35,834 nt of DNA, from NCBI GenBank assembly GCA_902786245.1, contig CADABS010000029.1, positions 1 through 35,834 on the forward strand. The letters are read 5' to 3'. The notes beneath the pieces were generated by a model. That model saw only the letters and a list, made by a program, of their open reading frames with translations, made no database searches and was not told the DNA's origin. The stretch is from an uncultured Erysipelotrichaceae bacterium (GTDB taxonomy: Bacteria; Bacillota_I; Bacilli_A; Erysipelotrichales; Erysipelotrichaceae). Position numbers and translations under genes: made by a program. Positions 6,621 through 14,176 of this stretch are shown one piece after another. The stretch's first letter is position 1; every line of letters starts with the position of its first letter.

Positions 6621-7476
6621 CTTCACTGATGACTGTTTTCAGCTGCTGTATGAACAGCTCTGATGCCGGTGAGAACACCTGGTATTTTTTCCATATCACC
6701 GTACCTCTGACCGAAATCTCCGGTGTCAGGGGACGGAAACACAATGCACTGTCTTTGCCGGTGTGGACCAGCTGATCGAAAGCCAGGGCATATCCTCCGG
6801 CATCTTCCGCCAGCAGGGAAGCGTTGAATACAAGGTTGTATGTGCCGGCGATCTGCAGATTCCAGCTGTCAAGGAAGGGAAGGGAGGCTCTCGATACGGT
6901 CAGCGGTATTCCTTCCAGATCGGCAGCGGATATTTCTTTTTTTTCGGCCAGAGGCGCATCTTTGCGCATGAGAATGCCGAAGACATCTTTCTGCGGCAGT
7001 TCGGTTCCCTGGTACAGGGAATGGTCATAGTCATTGAAAATCAGGGCAAAGTCGACCAGACCCCGGGAAAGCAGATCCATCAGGTCTCTGGTATCGCCGG
7101 ATATGATATGGAAGCGGATGTCCGGATACAGACGGCGGATGTTTCCGGCTGCTCTGGAAACATAATGAAACGCGCTGGATTCGCCGGCGCCGATATATAC
7201 ATCGCCGCTGACGCTGTTGCGTACTTCGGTCACTTCTTTTTCGGTCTGGTGCACCAGCCGGATGATTTCTTCCGCCCGTTTCCGCAGGATCATGCCTTCT
7301 TCGCTCAGAACGATTCTCCGGTTTCCTCTTTCAAACAGGGTCACGCCCAGTTCTTCTTCCAGATCTTTCAGCTGCCTGGACAGGGCGGGCTGGGATATAT
7401 GCAGGGTCTGGGCAGCGGCAGAGATGTTTCCTTCTCTGACGACGGCCAGGAAATATTCAATGATCCGCAGTTCCAT
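6607..7476 (-). CDS. LysR-family transcriptional regulator
   Basis: 289 aa, normal LysR length. The N-terminal winged helix-turn-helix (residues 1-60) contains the signature AAAQTLHISQPALSRQLKDLEEELG; the substrate-binding-like effector domain follows from about residue 90. AGGAGG precedes the ATG. It is divergent from the MFS gene at 7580, so it probably controls that operon (MFS, 75-aa protein, lipoprotein, DUF3737). Effector unknown. Confidence 0.9.
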   Translation of the reverse strand: MELRIIEYFLAVVREGNISAAAQTLHISQPALSRQLKDLEEELGVTLFERGNRRIVLSEEGMILRKRAEEIIRLVHQTEKEVTEVRNSVSGDVYIGAGESSAFHYVSRAAGNIRRLYPDIRFHIISGDTRDLMDLLSRGLVDFALIFNDYDHSLYQGTELPQKDVFGILMRKDAPLAEKKEISAADLEGIPLTVSRASLPFLDSWNLQIAGTYNLVFNASLLAEDAGGYALAFDQLVHTGKDSALCFRPLTPEISVRGTVIWKKYQVFSPASELFIQQLKTVISEEEAA

Positions 7477-7505
7477 CGTTTTATCCTCCTATTCGATATT
7501 AGCAT

Positions 7506-7517
7506 AGATAAGTATCT
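7506..7517. promoter_or_regulatory. Candidate LysR operator
   Basis: AGATA-AG-TATCT dyad in the 103-bp divergent gap between the LysR and MFS genes. It is the only clear dyad there; LysR proteins typically bind such sites in divergent gaps. Assignment is inference. Confidence 0.4.
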
Positions 7518-7579
7518 GTTATAAGCATTTGTGCATATACGGCATTCTTCCTACAATAACGGTACAGGAGGAACCGCAC

Positions 7580-8728
7580 ATGGAAAAACTCTGGAACAGG
7601 GATTTTATTCTGCTCAATCTATGCGTGATCTTTGCGTCATTCACAAACTTTGCGCTGATCTATCTTCTGCCGGTGCATGTTCTGAACATCGGCGGGACAA
7701 ATGCCGCAACCGGACTGATGACGACCGGACTGACGGTCACCTATCTGATCACCGCACTGGCGACGGCGCCGCTGATCGACCGCTGGGGCAGAAAGAAAAT
7801 GATCGTACTGGGTGCGGTGCTGTATACACTCAATGCGTTCGGCTATGTGCTGTTCGGAAACAGCCTTCCGGCAGTGACTGTGCTGCGTATCCTCAACGGC
7901 GTTACCCAGGGTATTTTCTTCCCGGCACCGCCGACGGTCGCAGCGGATGTTTCCCCGAAGGAAAGACTGGTCGAGGCAATCGGATATTTCGGCATTGCCG
8001 GATCTCTGCCGGCGGTATTCTCTCCGGTTGTCGGTCTGTGGGTCTACGAACATCTGTCATCTCAGGCATTCTTTCTGATGGCAGCCGCATCTTCCGCAGT
8101 TTCGGTGGTATTTGCCTGCCTCATGCATGAGCACTATCATCCTGCCGCAGCGGAAGGCCGGAAGAAAGGATTCTCCATTCATACGATCCTGGAGATGTCG
8201 GTCATCGTTCCCTGCATTGCCGCATTTCTCGTATATACCGGAAACAGTGCCGTCAATAACTTTGTCCTGACAGCCGGCATGGAACGCAATATCGCAGGCA
8301 TCTCTCTGTTTCTGAGCGTAAACAATATCGCAATGATCGTCACCCGGCTGGCTGCCGGAAGACTGTCCAGGCATTTCTCCATCCGGACCCTGATCACGGC
8401 AGGCATTCTCATACTTGCACTGGGAAATCTCTTGATCGCGTTTGCCTATGGCATGGTACTGATGATGACCGCTTCGGTACTGATCGGTATCGGAATTACG
8501 CTGTTTATCCAGCTGACCCAGTCGTATGTGCTTTCCTCGGTGGATAAAAGCAGACGCGGTGTAGCCGGCAGTACGCTCATGCTGTTTCAGAATACCGGCA
8601 ACGGTTTCGGAGCGGCACTGTTCGGCAGTACATCGGAAACGCTGGGCTATGCAGTAACCTATATCATCTCCGCTGCAGTGACCGCTGCTGCGCTGCCGTT
8701 TCAGCCGAAGGAAAAGAAAAGCATATGA
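7580..8728 (+). CDS. MFS transporter (drug/sugar efflux type)
   Basis: 382-aa integral membrane protein with about 12 hydrophobic segments. The loop between TM2 and TM3 carries the MFS motif DRWGRKKMI. The ATG at 7580 is preceded by AGGAGG at the right distance, whereas an upstream frame extension lacks one and adds hydrophilic residues. Under likely control of the divergent LysR gene; its stop codon overlaps the next start. Efflux is the usual role for this subgroup, but the substrate is unknown. Confidence 0.85.
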   Translation: MEKLWNRDFILLNLCVIFASFTNFALIYLLPVHVLNIGGTNAATGLMTTGLTVTYLITALATAPLIDRWGRKKMIVLGAVLYTLNAFGYVLFGNSLPAVTVLRILNGVTQGIFFPAPPTVAADVSPKERLVEAIGYFGIAGSLPAVFSPVVGLWVYEHLSSQAFFLMAAASSAVSVVFACLMHEHYHPAAAEGRKKGFSIHTILEMSVIVPCIAAFLVYTGNSAVNNFVLTAGMERNIAGISLFLSVNNIAMIVTRLAAGRLSRHFSIRTLITAGILILALGNLLIAFAYGMVLMMTASVLIGIGITLFIQLTQSYVLSSVDKSRRGVAGSTLMLFQNTGNGFGAALFGSTSETLGYAVTYIISAAVTAAALPFQPKEKKSI

Positions 8729-8952
8729 TCACGGAAGAGGAAATGCGGCAGAATCTGACCGCAGCCGGATGCGAAGAACAGGATATTGCGAAGATCCTGT
8801 GCTGTTTCAGAAACGGCGACAATGAGCAGGCCATGCGCAGTGTACAGCGTCTGCGGCAGGTGCTTCTGGATGAAATGCATGAAGAACAGCGGAAGATCGA
8901 ATGCCTCGATTATCTGACCTATACGGTCAGCGGAAAGAAGAAGAGAAGATGA
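8725..8952 (+). CDS. Small helical hypothetical protein, 75 aa
   Basis: Predicted to be mostly alpha-helical, charged, with no membrane segment. Its ATG overlaps the MFS stop (ATGA) and its TGA overlaps the next ATG in the same way, so translation is coupled to both neighbours. The C-terminal LDEMHEEQRKIECLDYLTY helix is a pattern seen in small Firmicutes proteins, but I cannot name the family. Function unknown. Confidence 0.7.
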   Translation: MITEEEMRQNLTAAGCEEQDIAKILCCFRNGDNEQAMRSVQRLRQVLLDEMHEEQRKIECLDYLTYTVSGKKKRR

Positions 8953-9425
8953 AGAAAACGGCAGTTACCGCTGCGGTGCTGGCATTGCTGTGGGGATGTG
9001 CGGCAGCGCCGCAGGAACAGGAAACAGCTGAGTCAGTCACGGAAGAAACCGCAGAAGAAAAACAGGAGGAGACGATGATCAGAATGATAATCAATGACAC
9101 GGAAGTGTCCGTTGCGTTTGAAGACAATGAAGCAGTATCCATGCTGAAGCAGAAAGCCGCAGAAAAGGATATCCATGTGAATATGCACATGTACGGCGGC
9201 TTTGAACAGGTAGGCCCGCTCGGATTTGCGCTGCCCGCCGATGATGTGCAGATGACGACCGAAGCAGGGGATATCGTGCTGTATTCATCCGATCAGATCG
9301 TCGTATTCTACGGATCCAATACATGGGCATATACAAAACTCGGCAGGATCACGGATAAAACACAGCCGGAACTGAAACAGCTTCTGGGCAGCGGCGATGC
9401 AACTGTCACATTTACAGCAGAATGA
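8949..9425 (+). CDS. Cyclophilin-like fold lipoprotein
   Basis: 158 aa. A signal peptide ends in a lipobox (LLWGC, Cys 17), followed by an acidic Glu/Thr linker (18-42) and a domain from about residue 43 (MIRMIINDTEVSVAFEDN) that matches the small bacterial cyclophilin-like fold family, which keeps the beta-barrel but lacks known isomerase residues. Exported and lipid-anchored. The start overlaps the stop of the 75-aa gene. In other Firmicutes this fold often occurs near DUF3737 and flavodoxin/aldo-keto reductase genes; here DUF3737 follows. Confidence 0.75.
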   Translation: MKKTAVTAAVLALLWGCAAAPQEQETAESVTEETAEEKQEETMIRMIINDTEVSVAFEDNEAVSMLKQKAAEKDIHVNMHMYGGFEQVGPLGFALPADDVQMTTEAGDIVLYSSDQIVVFYGSNTWAYTKLGRITDKTQPELKQLLGSGDATVTFTAE

Positions 9426-9439
9426 GGATTTAACAGACA

Positions 9440-10275
9440 ATGAAAACAATTGAAAACCGGACAATGGACGAAGAACGGGCACTGTACGGAAGCGAAGGCA
9501 TTCTTGTGAAAGACTGCCGGTTCGACGGGCCCGCAGACGGTGAAAGCGCACTGAAGGAATGCACGGATGTACAGGTGGAAAACAGCTATTTCAACCTGCG
9601 CTATCCGCTCTGCATGATACGCATCTGAAAATCGAAAACAGCGAAATGACGGAGCTGTGCCGGGCAGCGCTGTGGTATTCCAGGGATCTTGAGATACTGG
9701 ATTCAAAACTGCATGGAATCAAAGCACTGCGTGAGTGCGCGGATGTCCGCATGCGCGGCTGCGATGTGCATTCCGCTGAATTCGGCTGGTCGGTGCACGG
9801 CATCCGGGTACAGGACAGCAGCTTTGCCGGTGAATACTTCATGATGTGCTCCGATCATCTGCAGTTTGACAATGTCACGCTCAGCGGAAACTATTCGTTC
9901 CAGTATATAGAAGATTCGGTATTTGAAAACTGTGTATTCGACACAAAGGATGCCTTCTGGCATGCCCGCAATATCACGGTCAGAAACAGTACCATCAAAG
10001 GTGAATACCTGGCCTGGTACAGCGAAAATATCACGTTTGAAAACTGCGTGATCTCGGGTACCCAGCCGCTGTGCTGCTGCAGAGGACTCAGACTGATCAG
10101 CTGCCGGATGGACGGTGCCGATCTTGCATTTGAGAAATCAGATGTGGAAGCGGTCCTGACAGCACCCATCATCAGTATCAAGAATCCCCGTAGCGGATCG
10201 ATCAGCGTACCGTCTGTATCGGAAATCATCATGGATGATCCGGCGGCAGAAGGAAAGGTCATTGTTATAGGATAA
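9440..10275 (+). pseudogene. DUF3737-family protein, interrupted by a single-base deletion
   Basis: The first frame (9440-9628) encodes the family N-terminus (ERALYGSEGI, FDGPADGESALKEC, FNLRYPL) and stops early. The second frame, in phase from 9613 to 10275, continues with HLKIENSEMTE, CRAALWYS, LHGIKALREC and KDAFWHA. At 9611-9613 the sequence reads CTCTGCATGAT where the family motif RYP(F/L)WH would need CTCTGGCATGAT: one G of a Trp codon is missing. Restoring it gives 837 nt, a 278-aa frame. DUF3737 proteins are right-handed beta-helix-like repeat proteins of unknown function. Last gene of the LysR-linked operon. Either a recent lesion or a sequencing error. Confidence 0.85.
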
Positions 10276-10300
10276 AAGACTTCACGGAAGTCTTTTTCTT
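10275..10300 (+). terminator. Terminator after DUF3737
   Basis: AAAGACTTC (10275-10283), ACG loop, GAAGTCTTT (10287-10295), then T-rich. The first stem base is the last base of the stop codon. Confidence 0.85.
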
Positions 10301-10305
10301 CAGGT

Positions 10306-10335
10306 AAAAAGAAAACCGGCCTGTTCAGGCCGGTT
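10306..10335 (-). terminator. Terminator of tRNA-His
   Basis: AACCGGCCTG/CAGGCCGGTT stem (10314-10323 with 10326-10335); on the minus strand it is followed by TTTTCTTTTT. It lies just 3' of tRNA-His. Confidence 0.8.
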
Positions 10336-10342
10336 CACGCAG

Positions 10343-10417
10343 GGCGACTAGTGGGACTCGAACCCACGAGTGCTGGAGCCACAATCCAGTGTGTTGACCA
10401 ACTTCACCATAGCCGCC
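10343..10417 (-). tRNA. tRNA-His(GTG)
   Basis: Minus strand, 75 nt including the extra 5' G(-1) paired with discriminator C, the hallmark of tRNA-His. The anticodon loop holds GTG within TTGTGGC, and the T-loop is TTCGAGT. CCA is not encoded (CTG follows). Acceptor stem GCGGCTA/TAGTCGC has one G-U pair. Confidence 0.95.
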
Positions 10418-10518
10418 ATGTGCTAAAAAAGCATAGCATAAACACAAAATGAAAACAACCGCTTTTTTTCTGTACTGTATTCATAACCGAAACTGATGCA
10501 TGAAGTGATGATTTGCGA

Positions 10519-10547
10519 TTTATCGATTGCCTTCATTCTTTTATAAT
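10519..10547 (+). promoter_or_regulatory. Probable promoter of nfnAB
   Basis: Consensus -10 TATAAT at 10542-10547; the -35 position (10519-10524, TTTATC) is weak with 17-bp spacing. Confidence 0.4.
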
Positions 10548-10569
10548 TAGTATAGATTTGGAGGATACC

Positions 10570-11445
10570 ATGTTCAGAATACTCAAAAAAGAATGTCTGG
10601 CGCCCAATATCTATCTGATGGATGTTGAAGCGCCGAGAACCGCTAAACATGCATTGCCCGGACAGTTCCTGATCGTCCGCACGGATGCAGAGGGAGAAAG
10701 AATTCCTCTGACGATCTGCGATTATGACAGCGAAGCCGGTACGGTACAGATCGTTTTTCAGGTCATCGGCGGTGAAACATACAGAATGTCGCAGCTGAAT
10801 GAAGGCGACTGTTTCGCGGATGTCGTCGGTCCCCTGGGCAGACCCAGCGATCTGACGGAAATTCCGCTGGATGAACTGAAGAAGATGAAAATCTGCTTCA
10901 TCGCCGGCGGTGTCGGAACCGCACCTGTCTACTGTCAGCTGAAATGGCTGAAGAAACAGGGCGTCACCGTTGACTGCATCCAGGGTGCAAGAACAAAAGA
11001 TATCATCATTCTCGAAAAAGAAATGAGTGAAGTATCCGATCTGCATATCTGCACGGATGACGGATCATACGGCATTGCCGGCAATGTATGCGTTGCCCTG
11101 CAGAAACTGATCGATGAAGGAAAAACCTTTGACAGAGTCGTCGCAATCGGACCGATGATCATGATGAAATTCGTATGTCAGCTGACGAAGGAACTCGGCA
11201 TCGAAACGATTGTCAGTATGAACCCGATCATGGTCGACGGAACCGGCATGTGCGGTGCCTGCCGTCTGATGGTTGACGGACAGGTGAAATTCGCCTGTGT
11301 CGACGGACCGGAATTCGACGGACATAAAGTCGACTTTGCCCAGGCAATGCAGAGAATGGCACAGTACAAAACCGAAGAAGGACGCCTGTATCTTGCGGCA
11401 AAAGAAGGCAGCACGCATCATGGCGGATGCGGAAACTGCAATTGA
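10570..11445 (+). CDS. nfnA: NfnA-type FAD/NAD-binding subunit (NADH-dependent ferredoxin:NADP oxidoreductase, small subunit)
   Basis: 291-aa flavoprotein of the dihydroorotate dehydrogenase electron-transfer subunit/NfnA group. The FAD-binding barrel has RIPLT (44-48), the NAD domain has AGGVGTAPV (112-120), and the [2Fe-2S] cluster ligands are in GMCGACR with a later Cys (228, 231, 243). The GGCGNC C-terminus is typical of NfnA. Paired with NfnB, the complex bifurcates electrons between NADH, NADPH and ferredoxin in the cytoplasm of fermentative anaerobes. The start at 10570 has GGAGG upstream; the longer frame from 10513 does not. The gap to nfnB is 17 bp. Confidence 0.9.
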   Translation: MFRILKKECLAPNIYLMDVEAPRTAKHALPGQFLIVRTDAEGERIPLTICDYDSEAGTVQIVFQVIGGETYRMSQLNEGDCFADVVGPLGRPSDLTEIPLDELKKMKICFIAGGVGTAPVYCQLKWLKKQGVTVDCIQGARTKDIIILEKEMSEVSDLHICTDDGSYGIAGNVCVALQKLIDEGKTFDRVVAIGPMIMMKFVCQLTKELGIETIVSMNPIMVDGTGMCGACRLMVDGQVKFACVDGPEFDGHKVDFAQAMQRMAQYKTEEGRLYLAAKEGSTHHGGCGNCN

Positions 11446-11462
11446 GAACAGGAGGAATGATC

Positions 11463-12851
11463 ATGGCAATTGATATGATGAAAAAAGTACCTGTTCGTGA
11501 ACAGGATCCGAAAGTCAGAGCGAAGAATTTTGAGGAAGTCTGTCTCGGCTATAACAAAGAAGAAGCGGAAGCGGAGGCACAGCGCTGCCTGAACTGCAGA
11601 AATCCGCTCTGTGTAAAGGGCTGCCCTGTATCCATTGATATTCCGGGCTTTATTGCAAGAGTGAAAGAAGGGGATGTGGCCGGTGCCTATGAAGTCATTT
11701 CCCGTGCTTCGGCTCTGCCGGCGGTATGCGGCCGGGTCTGCCCGCAGGAATCGCAGTGCGAAGGCAAATGCGTCCGCGGCATCAAAGGCGAGGTGGTTTC
11801 CATCGGCAAGCTGGAGCGCTATGTAGCGGATACTGCCAAGGAACTCGGACTCAAGCCTGCAGTCACTGCTGAAAAGAAGAATAAAAGAGTCGCGGTCATC
11901 GGTTCCGGTCCTTCCGGACTGACATGCGCCGGCGATCTGGCCAAGATGGGCTATGACGTAACGATCTTCGAAGCACTGCATAAGGCCGGCGGTGTACTTG
12001 TCTACGGCATTCCGGAATTCCGTCTGCCGAAAGATGCGGTCGTCGAAAAAGAAATCGAAAATGTCAAAGCGCTCGGTGTAAAGATTGAAACCGATGTCGT
12101 TATCGGCAAATCCACGACCGTTGACGGACTGCTGAAGGAAGAAGGCTTCGATGCGGTATTCATCGGCTCTGGTGCCGGTCTGCCTAGATTCATGAATATT
12201 CCGGGCGAGCAGGCAATGGGTGTCTTCTCGGCCAATGAATATCTGACCCGTTCCAATCTGATGAAATCCTTCCGCGATGATTCGCGCACTCCGATCATGA
12301 AGGCGAAGAAAGCCGTCATCGTCGGCGGCGGAAATGTAGCCATGGATGCGGCCAGAACCGCGCTGCGTCTGGGGGCGGAAGTCCATATCGTCTACCGCCG
12401 TTCCGAAGCGGAACTGCCCGCAAGAGCAGAGGAAGTCGAACATGCAAAGCAGGAAGGCATCATTTTCGATCTGCTGACAAATCCGGTCGAGATCCATACG
12501 GATGAAAAAGGCTGGGTCAGCGGCATTACCTGCATCCGCATGGAACTGGGGGAACCGGACGCTTCCGGCAGAAGAAGCCCGGTACCGGTCGCAGGCTCTG
12601 AGTTTGATATCGAATGCGACTGCGTCATCATGGCTCTGGGCACATCGCCGAATCCGCTGATTTCCTCGACAACGAAGGAACTGGAAATCAACCGCCGCAG
12701 ATGCATCGTTGCGGATGAAAACGGCAGAACGACGAAAGAAGGCGTTTATGCCGGCGGCGATGCGGTCACCGGTGCGGCAACGGTCATTCTGGCAATGGGC
12801 GCAGGCCGGGCAGCCGCCAAAGGCATTGACGAGTATCTCAGCGCGAAATAG
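11463..12851 (+). CDS. nfnB: NfnB / GltA-type NADPH-binding iron-sulfur flavoprotein
   Basis: 462 aa, the usual length of homotetrameric GltA/NfnB. The N-terminal domain has the two [4Fe-4S] cysteine clusters (CLNCRNPLCVKGCP, then CGRVCPQESQCEGKC). The FAD Rossmann motif GSGPSGL is near residue 148 and the NADPH motif GGGNVAMDAARTA near 288. With the adjacent NfnA-type subunit the pair is best read as NfnAB rather than glutamate synthase, because no large GltS subunit is nearby. ATG 11463 is chosen over 11457 by distance to AGGAGG. Confidence 0.9.
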   Translation: MAIDMMKKVPVREQDPKVRAKNFEEVCLGYNKEEAEAEAQRCLNCRNPLCVKGCPVSIDIPGFIARVKEGDVAGAYEVISRASALPAVCGRVCPQESQCEGKCVRGIKGEVVSIGKLERYVADTAKELGLKPAVTAEKKNKRVAVIGSGPSGLTCAGDLAKMGYDVTIFEALHKAGGVLVYGIPEFRLPKDAVVEKEIENVKALGVKIETDVVIGKSTTVDGLLKEEGFDAVFIGSGAGLPRFMNIPGEQAMGVFSANEYLTRSNLMKSFRDDSRTPIMKAKKAVIVGGGNVAMDAARTALRLGAEVHIVYRRSEAELPARAEEVEHAKQEGIIFDLLTNPVEIHTDEKGWVSGITCIRMELGEPDASGRRSPVPVAGSEFDIECDCVIMALGTSPNPLISSTTKELEINRRRCIVADENGRTTKEGVYAGGDAVTGAATVILAMGAGRAAAKGIDEYLSAK

Positions 12852-12868
12852 CAGAAACATTCCGTCTC

Positions 12869-12877
12869 TGCTATAAT
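12869..12877 (+). promoter_or_regulatory. Extended -10 promoter of the small RNA
   Basis: TGC-TATAAT, an extended -10 with consensus hexamer (12872-12877), no clear -35. Expected start near 12884. Confidence 0.6.
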
Positions 12878-12883
12878 ATAAAT

Positions 12884-13078
12884 AGGGTAATGAATGACAG
12901 GTTCATTCGCCTGTCAGGTCAGACATTCTCAGTATGAACATGCAGTCTGTCTTAGCCGGACGGCATGTCTCTGTGGAAGGAGGCTGAGGGTGTGCGTGCA
13001 GCTGCCGCATCCGTGCGGAATGCACGCCGGTTCCTGTATCATCTGTTTTGAGGCATCCGGTCATTTCCGGATGCTTTT
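12884..13078 (+). ncRNA. Candidate stand-alone small RNA, about 195 nt
   Basis: A consensus extended -10 and a terminator (13053-13078) bracket about 195 nt with no convincing coding frame. Structure visible by eye: a hairpin GACAGG/CCTGTC near the 5' end; ACATGC/GCATGT in the middle; and a strong hairpin GCGTGCA/TGCACGC with inner CCGCA/TGCGG and a TCCG loop at about 12992-13027. The 5' ATGACAGG can alternatively pair with CCTGTATCAT near 13032, closing the molecule, which is 6S-like in outline. I do not see the SRP, tmRNA or RNase P signature sequences. No downstream plus-strand gene exists within 2 kb, so it is not a riboswitch leader. Confidence 0.55.
13053..13078 (+). terminator. Terminator of the small RNA
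   Basis: GCATCCGG (13053-13060), 6-nt loop, CCGGATGC (13067-13074), then four T. Confidence 0.8.
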
Positions 13079-13079
13079 A

Positions 13080-13274
13080 CTATACGGTGCGGGCAAGATC
13101 GAACATCACGGCAAAATTGTGCAGCGCCCTGTCTCTGTCCGTGAATTCCCCGTAATAGGACGGGCGGCTGTTTCTGTGAATCGATACGGCATAATACGGC
13201 TGATCCGGGCAGCGGTACATTTCTTTCCTGACGCATCCGGAAACGTGGCAGTCTGAGCGTTCTGTAATGATCAT
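13080..13274 (-). CDS. Small hypothetical protein, 64 aa
   Basis: Unrecognised 64-aa protein with three Cys. The C-terminal half (PYYAVSIHRNSRPSYYGEF, then DRDRALHNFAVMFDLA) looks like real folded protein. AGGAGG lies 9 nt before the ATG at 13274, while the frame extending to 13340 has no such site. It follows the CpaB-like gene by about 70 bp on the same strand and probably shares its transcript. It converges on the small RNA terminator, ending 2 bp from it. Confidence 0.5.
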   Translation of the reverse strand: MIITERSDCHVSGCVRKEMYRCPDQPYYAVSIHRNSRPSYYGEFTDRDRALHNFAVMFDLARTV

Positions 13275-13343
13275 ATTCTGTTTCCTCCTGGATGCAGAAT
13301 ACATCATTTTCTGTTTTTTACTGTGCTTCATGGTGTACACTGC

Positions 13344-14081
13344 CTAATCTTTTGTTTTGGATTCCCGGCGGCTGCTGAGCCATTGCATGACTTCTGAATC
13401 TTCATCGGCCTGTGCTTCCTGGTCTGTACCGTAAGGATCGGCGGAGGCAAACAGACGCAGACTGCCGCATGTTTCGGCAAAGGACAGCAGTTCGACATCT
13501 CCGGCAGAGACCGCCAGTTCTGCCATGACCGGTATGCCGGAACTCTCCGGATCATTGATGTCCACCCCGCGGGCGTCCCGGATGGAAGCGATGCAGGCAT
13601 GGCGGATCAGACACCCGGTCAGCGCCGGCTCGTTTTTCCGCTCGGCGGTAAAATGGATATCTGCGCGCATTCCTGCAATCAGACTGCTGAGCGAAGCCGC
13701 ATCCGGCTTTACGGTGTACAGGGTCTGTCCCGGCTGCAGCTGACGGATGGCATGATCAGGTATTTTTTCCGGATCAAACAGCATTGTTTTATAGAAGACA
13801 GAGCCGGCCGGGATCTTGCCCTGGATGTCCGTGATCCGGCCGAGAATATCCTTTCTGTCCGTCAGGGCATGATCCATCAGATATGCTCCAGGCACGCGGA
13901 TGGAAGTCATGTCTTTTTCTTTGATGACGGTCCGGGGCGGAATATCCCGGGAAGCGATCCATACGGTCCGCATGTCCATTTTCACCTGCACATAGAAATG
14001 AAAGAGAATACAGTTCAGTCCGAGAAGACAGATCAGGCAGAGCAGACACTGCACTGTCGTCCGGACATTCTTTTTATCCAT
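13344..14081 (-). CDS. CpaB/SAF-domain protein (Flp pilus assembly-like)
   Basis: 245 aa. One N-terminal membrane segment (about residues 10-32) is followed by an SAF domain beginning WIASRDIPPRTVIKEKDM, the typical CpaB/RcpC and FlgA-type start, and a C-terminal domain with PGQTLYTVKPDAASLSSLI. CpaB proteins act outside the membrane in tight-adherence (Flp) pilus assembly. None of the partner genes (cpaA, C, E, F or pilin) are in the window, so this one is an orphan or serves another envelope role. AGGAGG before the ATG at 14081 supports this start over a longer frame. Confidence 0.7.
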   Translation of the reverse strand: MDKKNVRTTVQCLLCLICLLGLNCILFHFYVQVKMDMRTVWIASRDIPPRTVIKEKDMTSIRVPGAYLMDHALTDRKDILGRITDIQGKIPAGSVFYKTMLFDPEKIPDHAIRQLQPGQTLYTVKPDAASLSSLIAGMRADIHFTAERKNEPALTGCLIRHACIASIRDARGVDINDPESSGIPVMAELAVSAGDVELLSFAETCGSLRLFASADPYGTDQEAQADEDSEVMQWLSSRRESKTKD

Positions 14082-14142
14082 GGTAAAACCTCCTGCTGTA
14101 TTGTGTATACGCACGCATCCGCAGAAATGACCATGAAAAAAT

Positions 14143-14169
14143 AAAAAAACCGTTCCTGTGAAAGAACGG
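14143..14169 (-). terminator. Terminator of the second MFS gene
   Basis: CCGTTC/GAACGG stem (14150-14155 with 14164-14169); the minus strand then reads seven T. It lies 8 bases past the stop. Confidence 0.85.
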
Positions 14170-14176
14170 CAGATGC

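Noticed and set aside
11463-12851. Glutamate synthase small subunit as the function of the GltA-like gene
   Set aside because: No large subunit is nearby and the gene directly upstream is an NfnA-type subunit, so NfnB is the better reading.
11418-12860. 480-codon frame antisense to nfnB
   Set aside because: Shadow of a well-supported GltA/NfnB gene.
12884-13078. Calling the small RNA SRP, tmRNA or RNase P RNA
   Set aside because: The signature sequences of these (SRP apical GGAAG/AGCAGCC loop, tmRNA tRNA-like end, RNase P GAGGAAAGTC) are not present; 6S remains only a shape-based guess.
12894-13256. 120-codon plus-strand frame over the small RNA
   Set aside because: Crosses the terminator at 13053-13078 and has no ribosome site before its start; the structure favours RNA.
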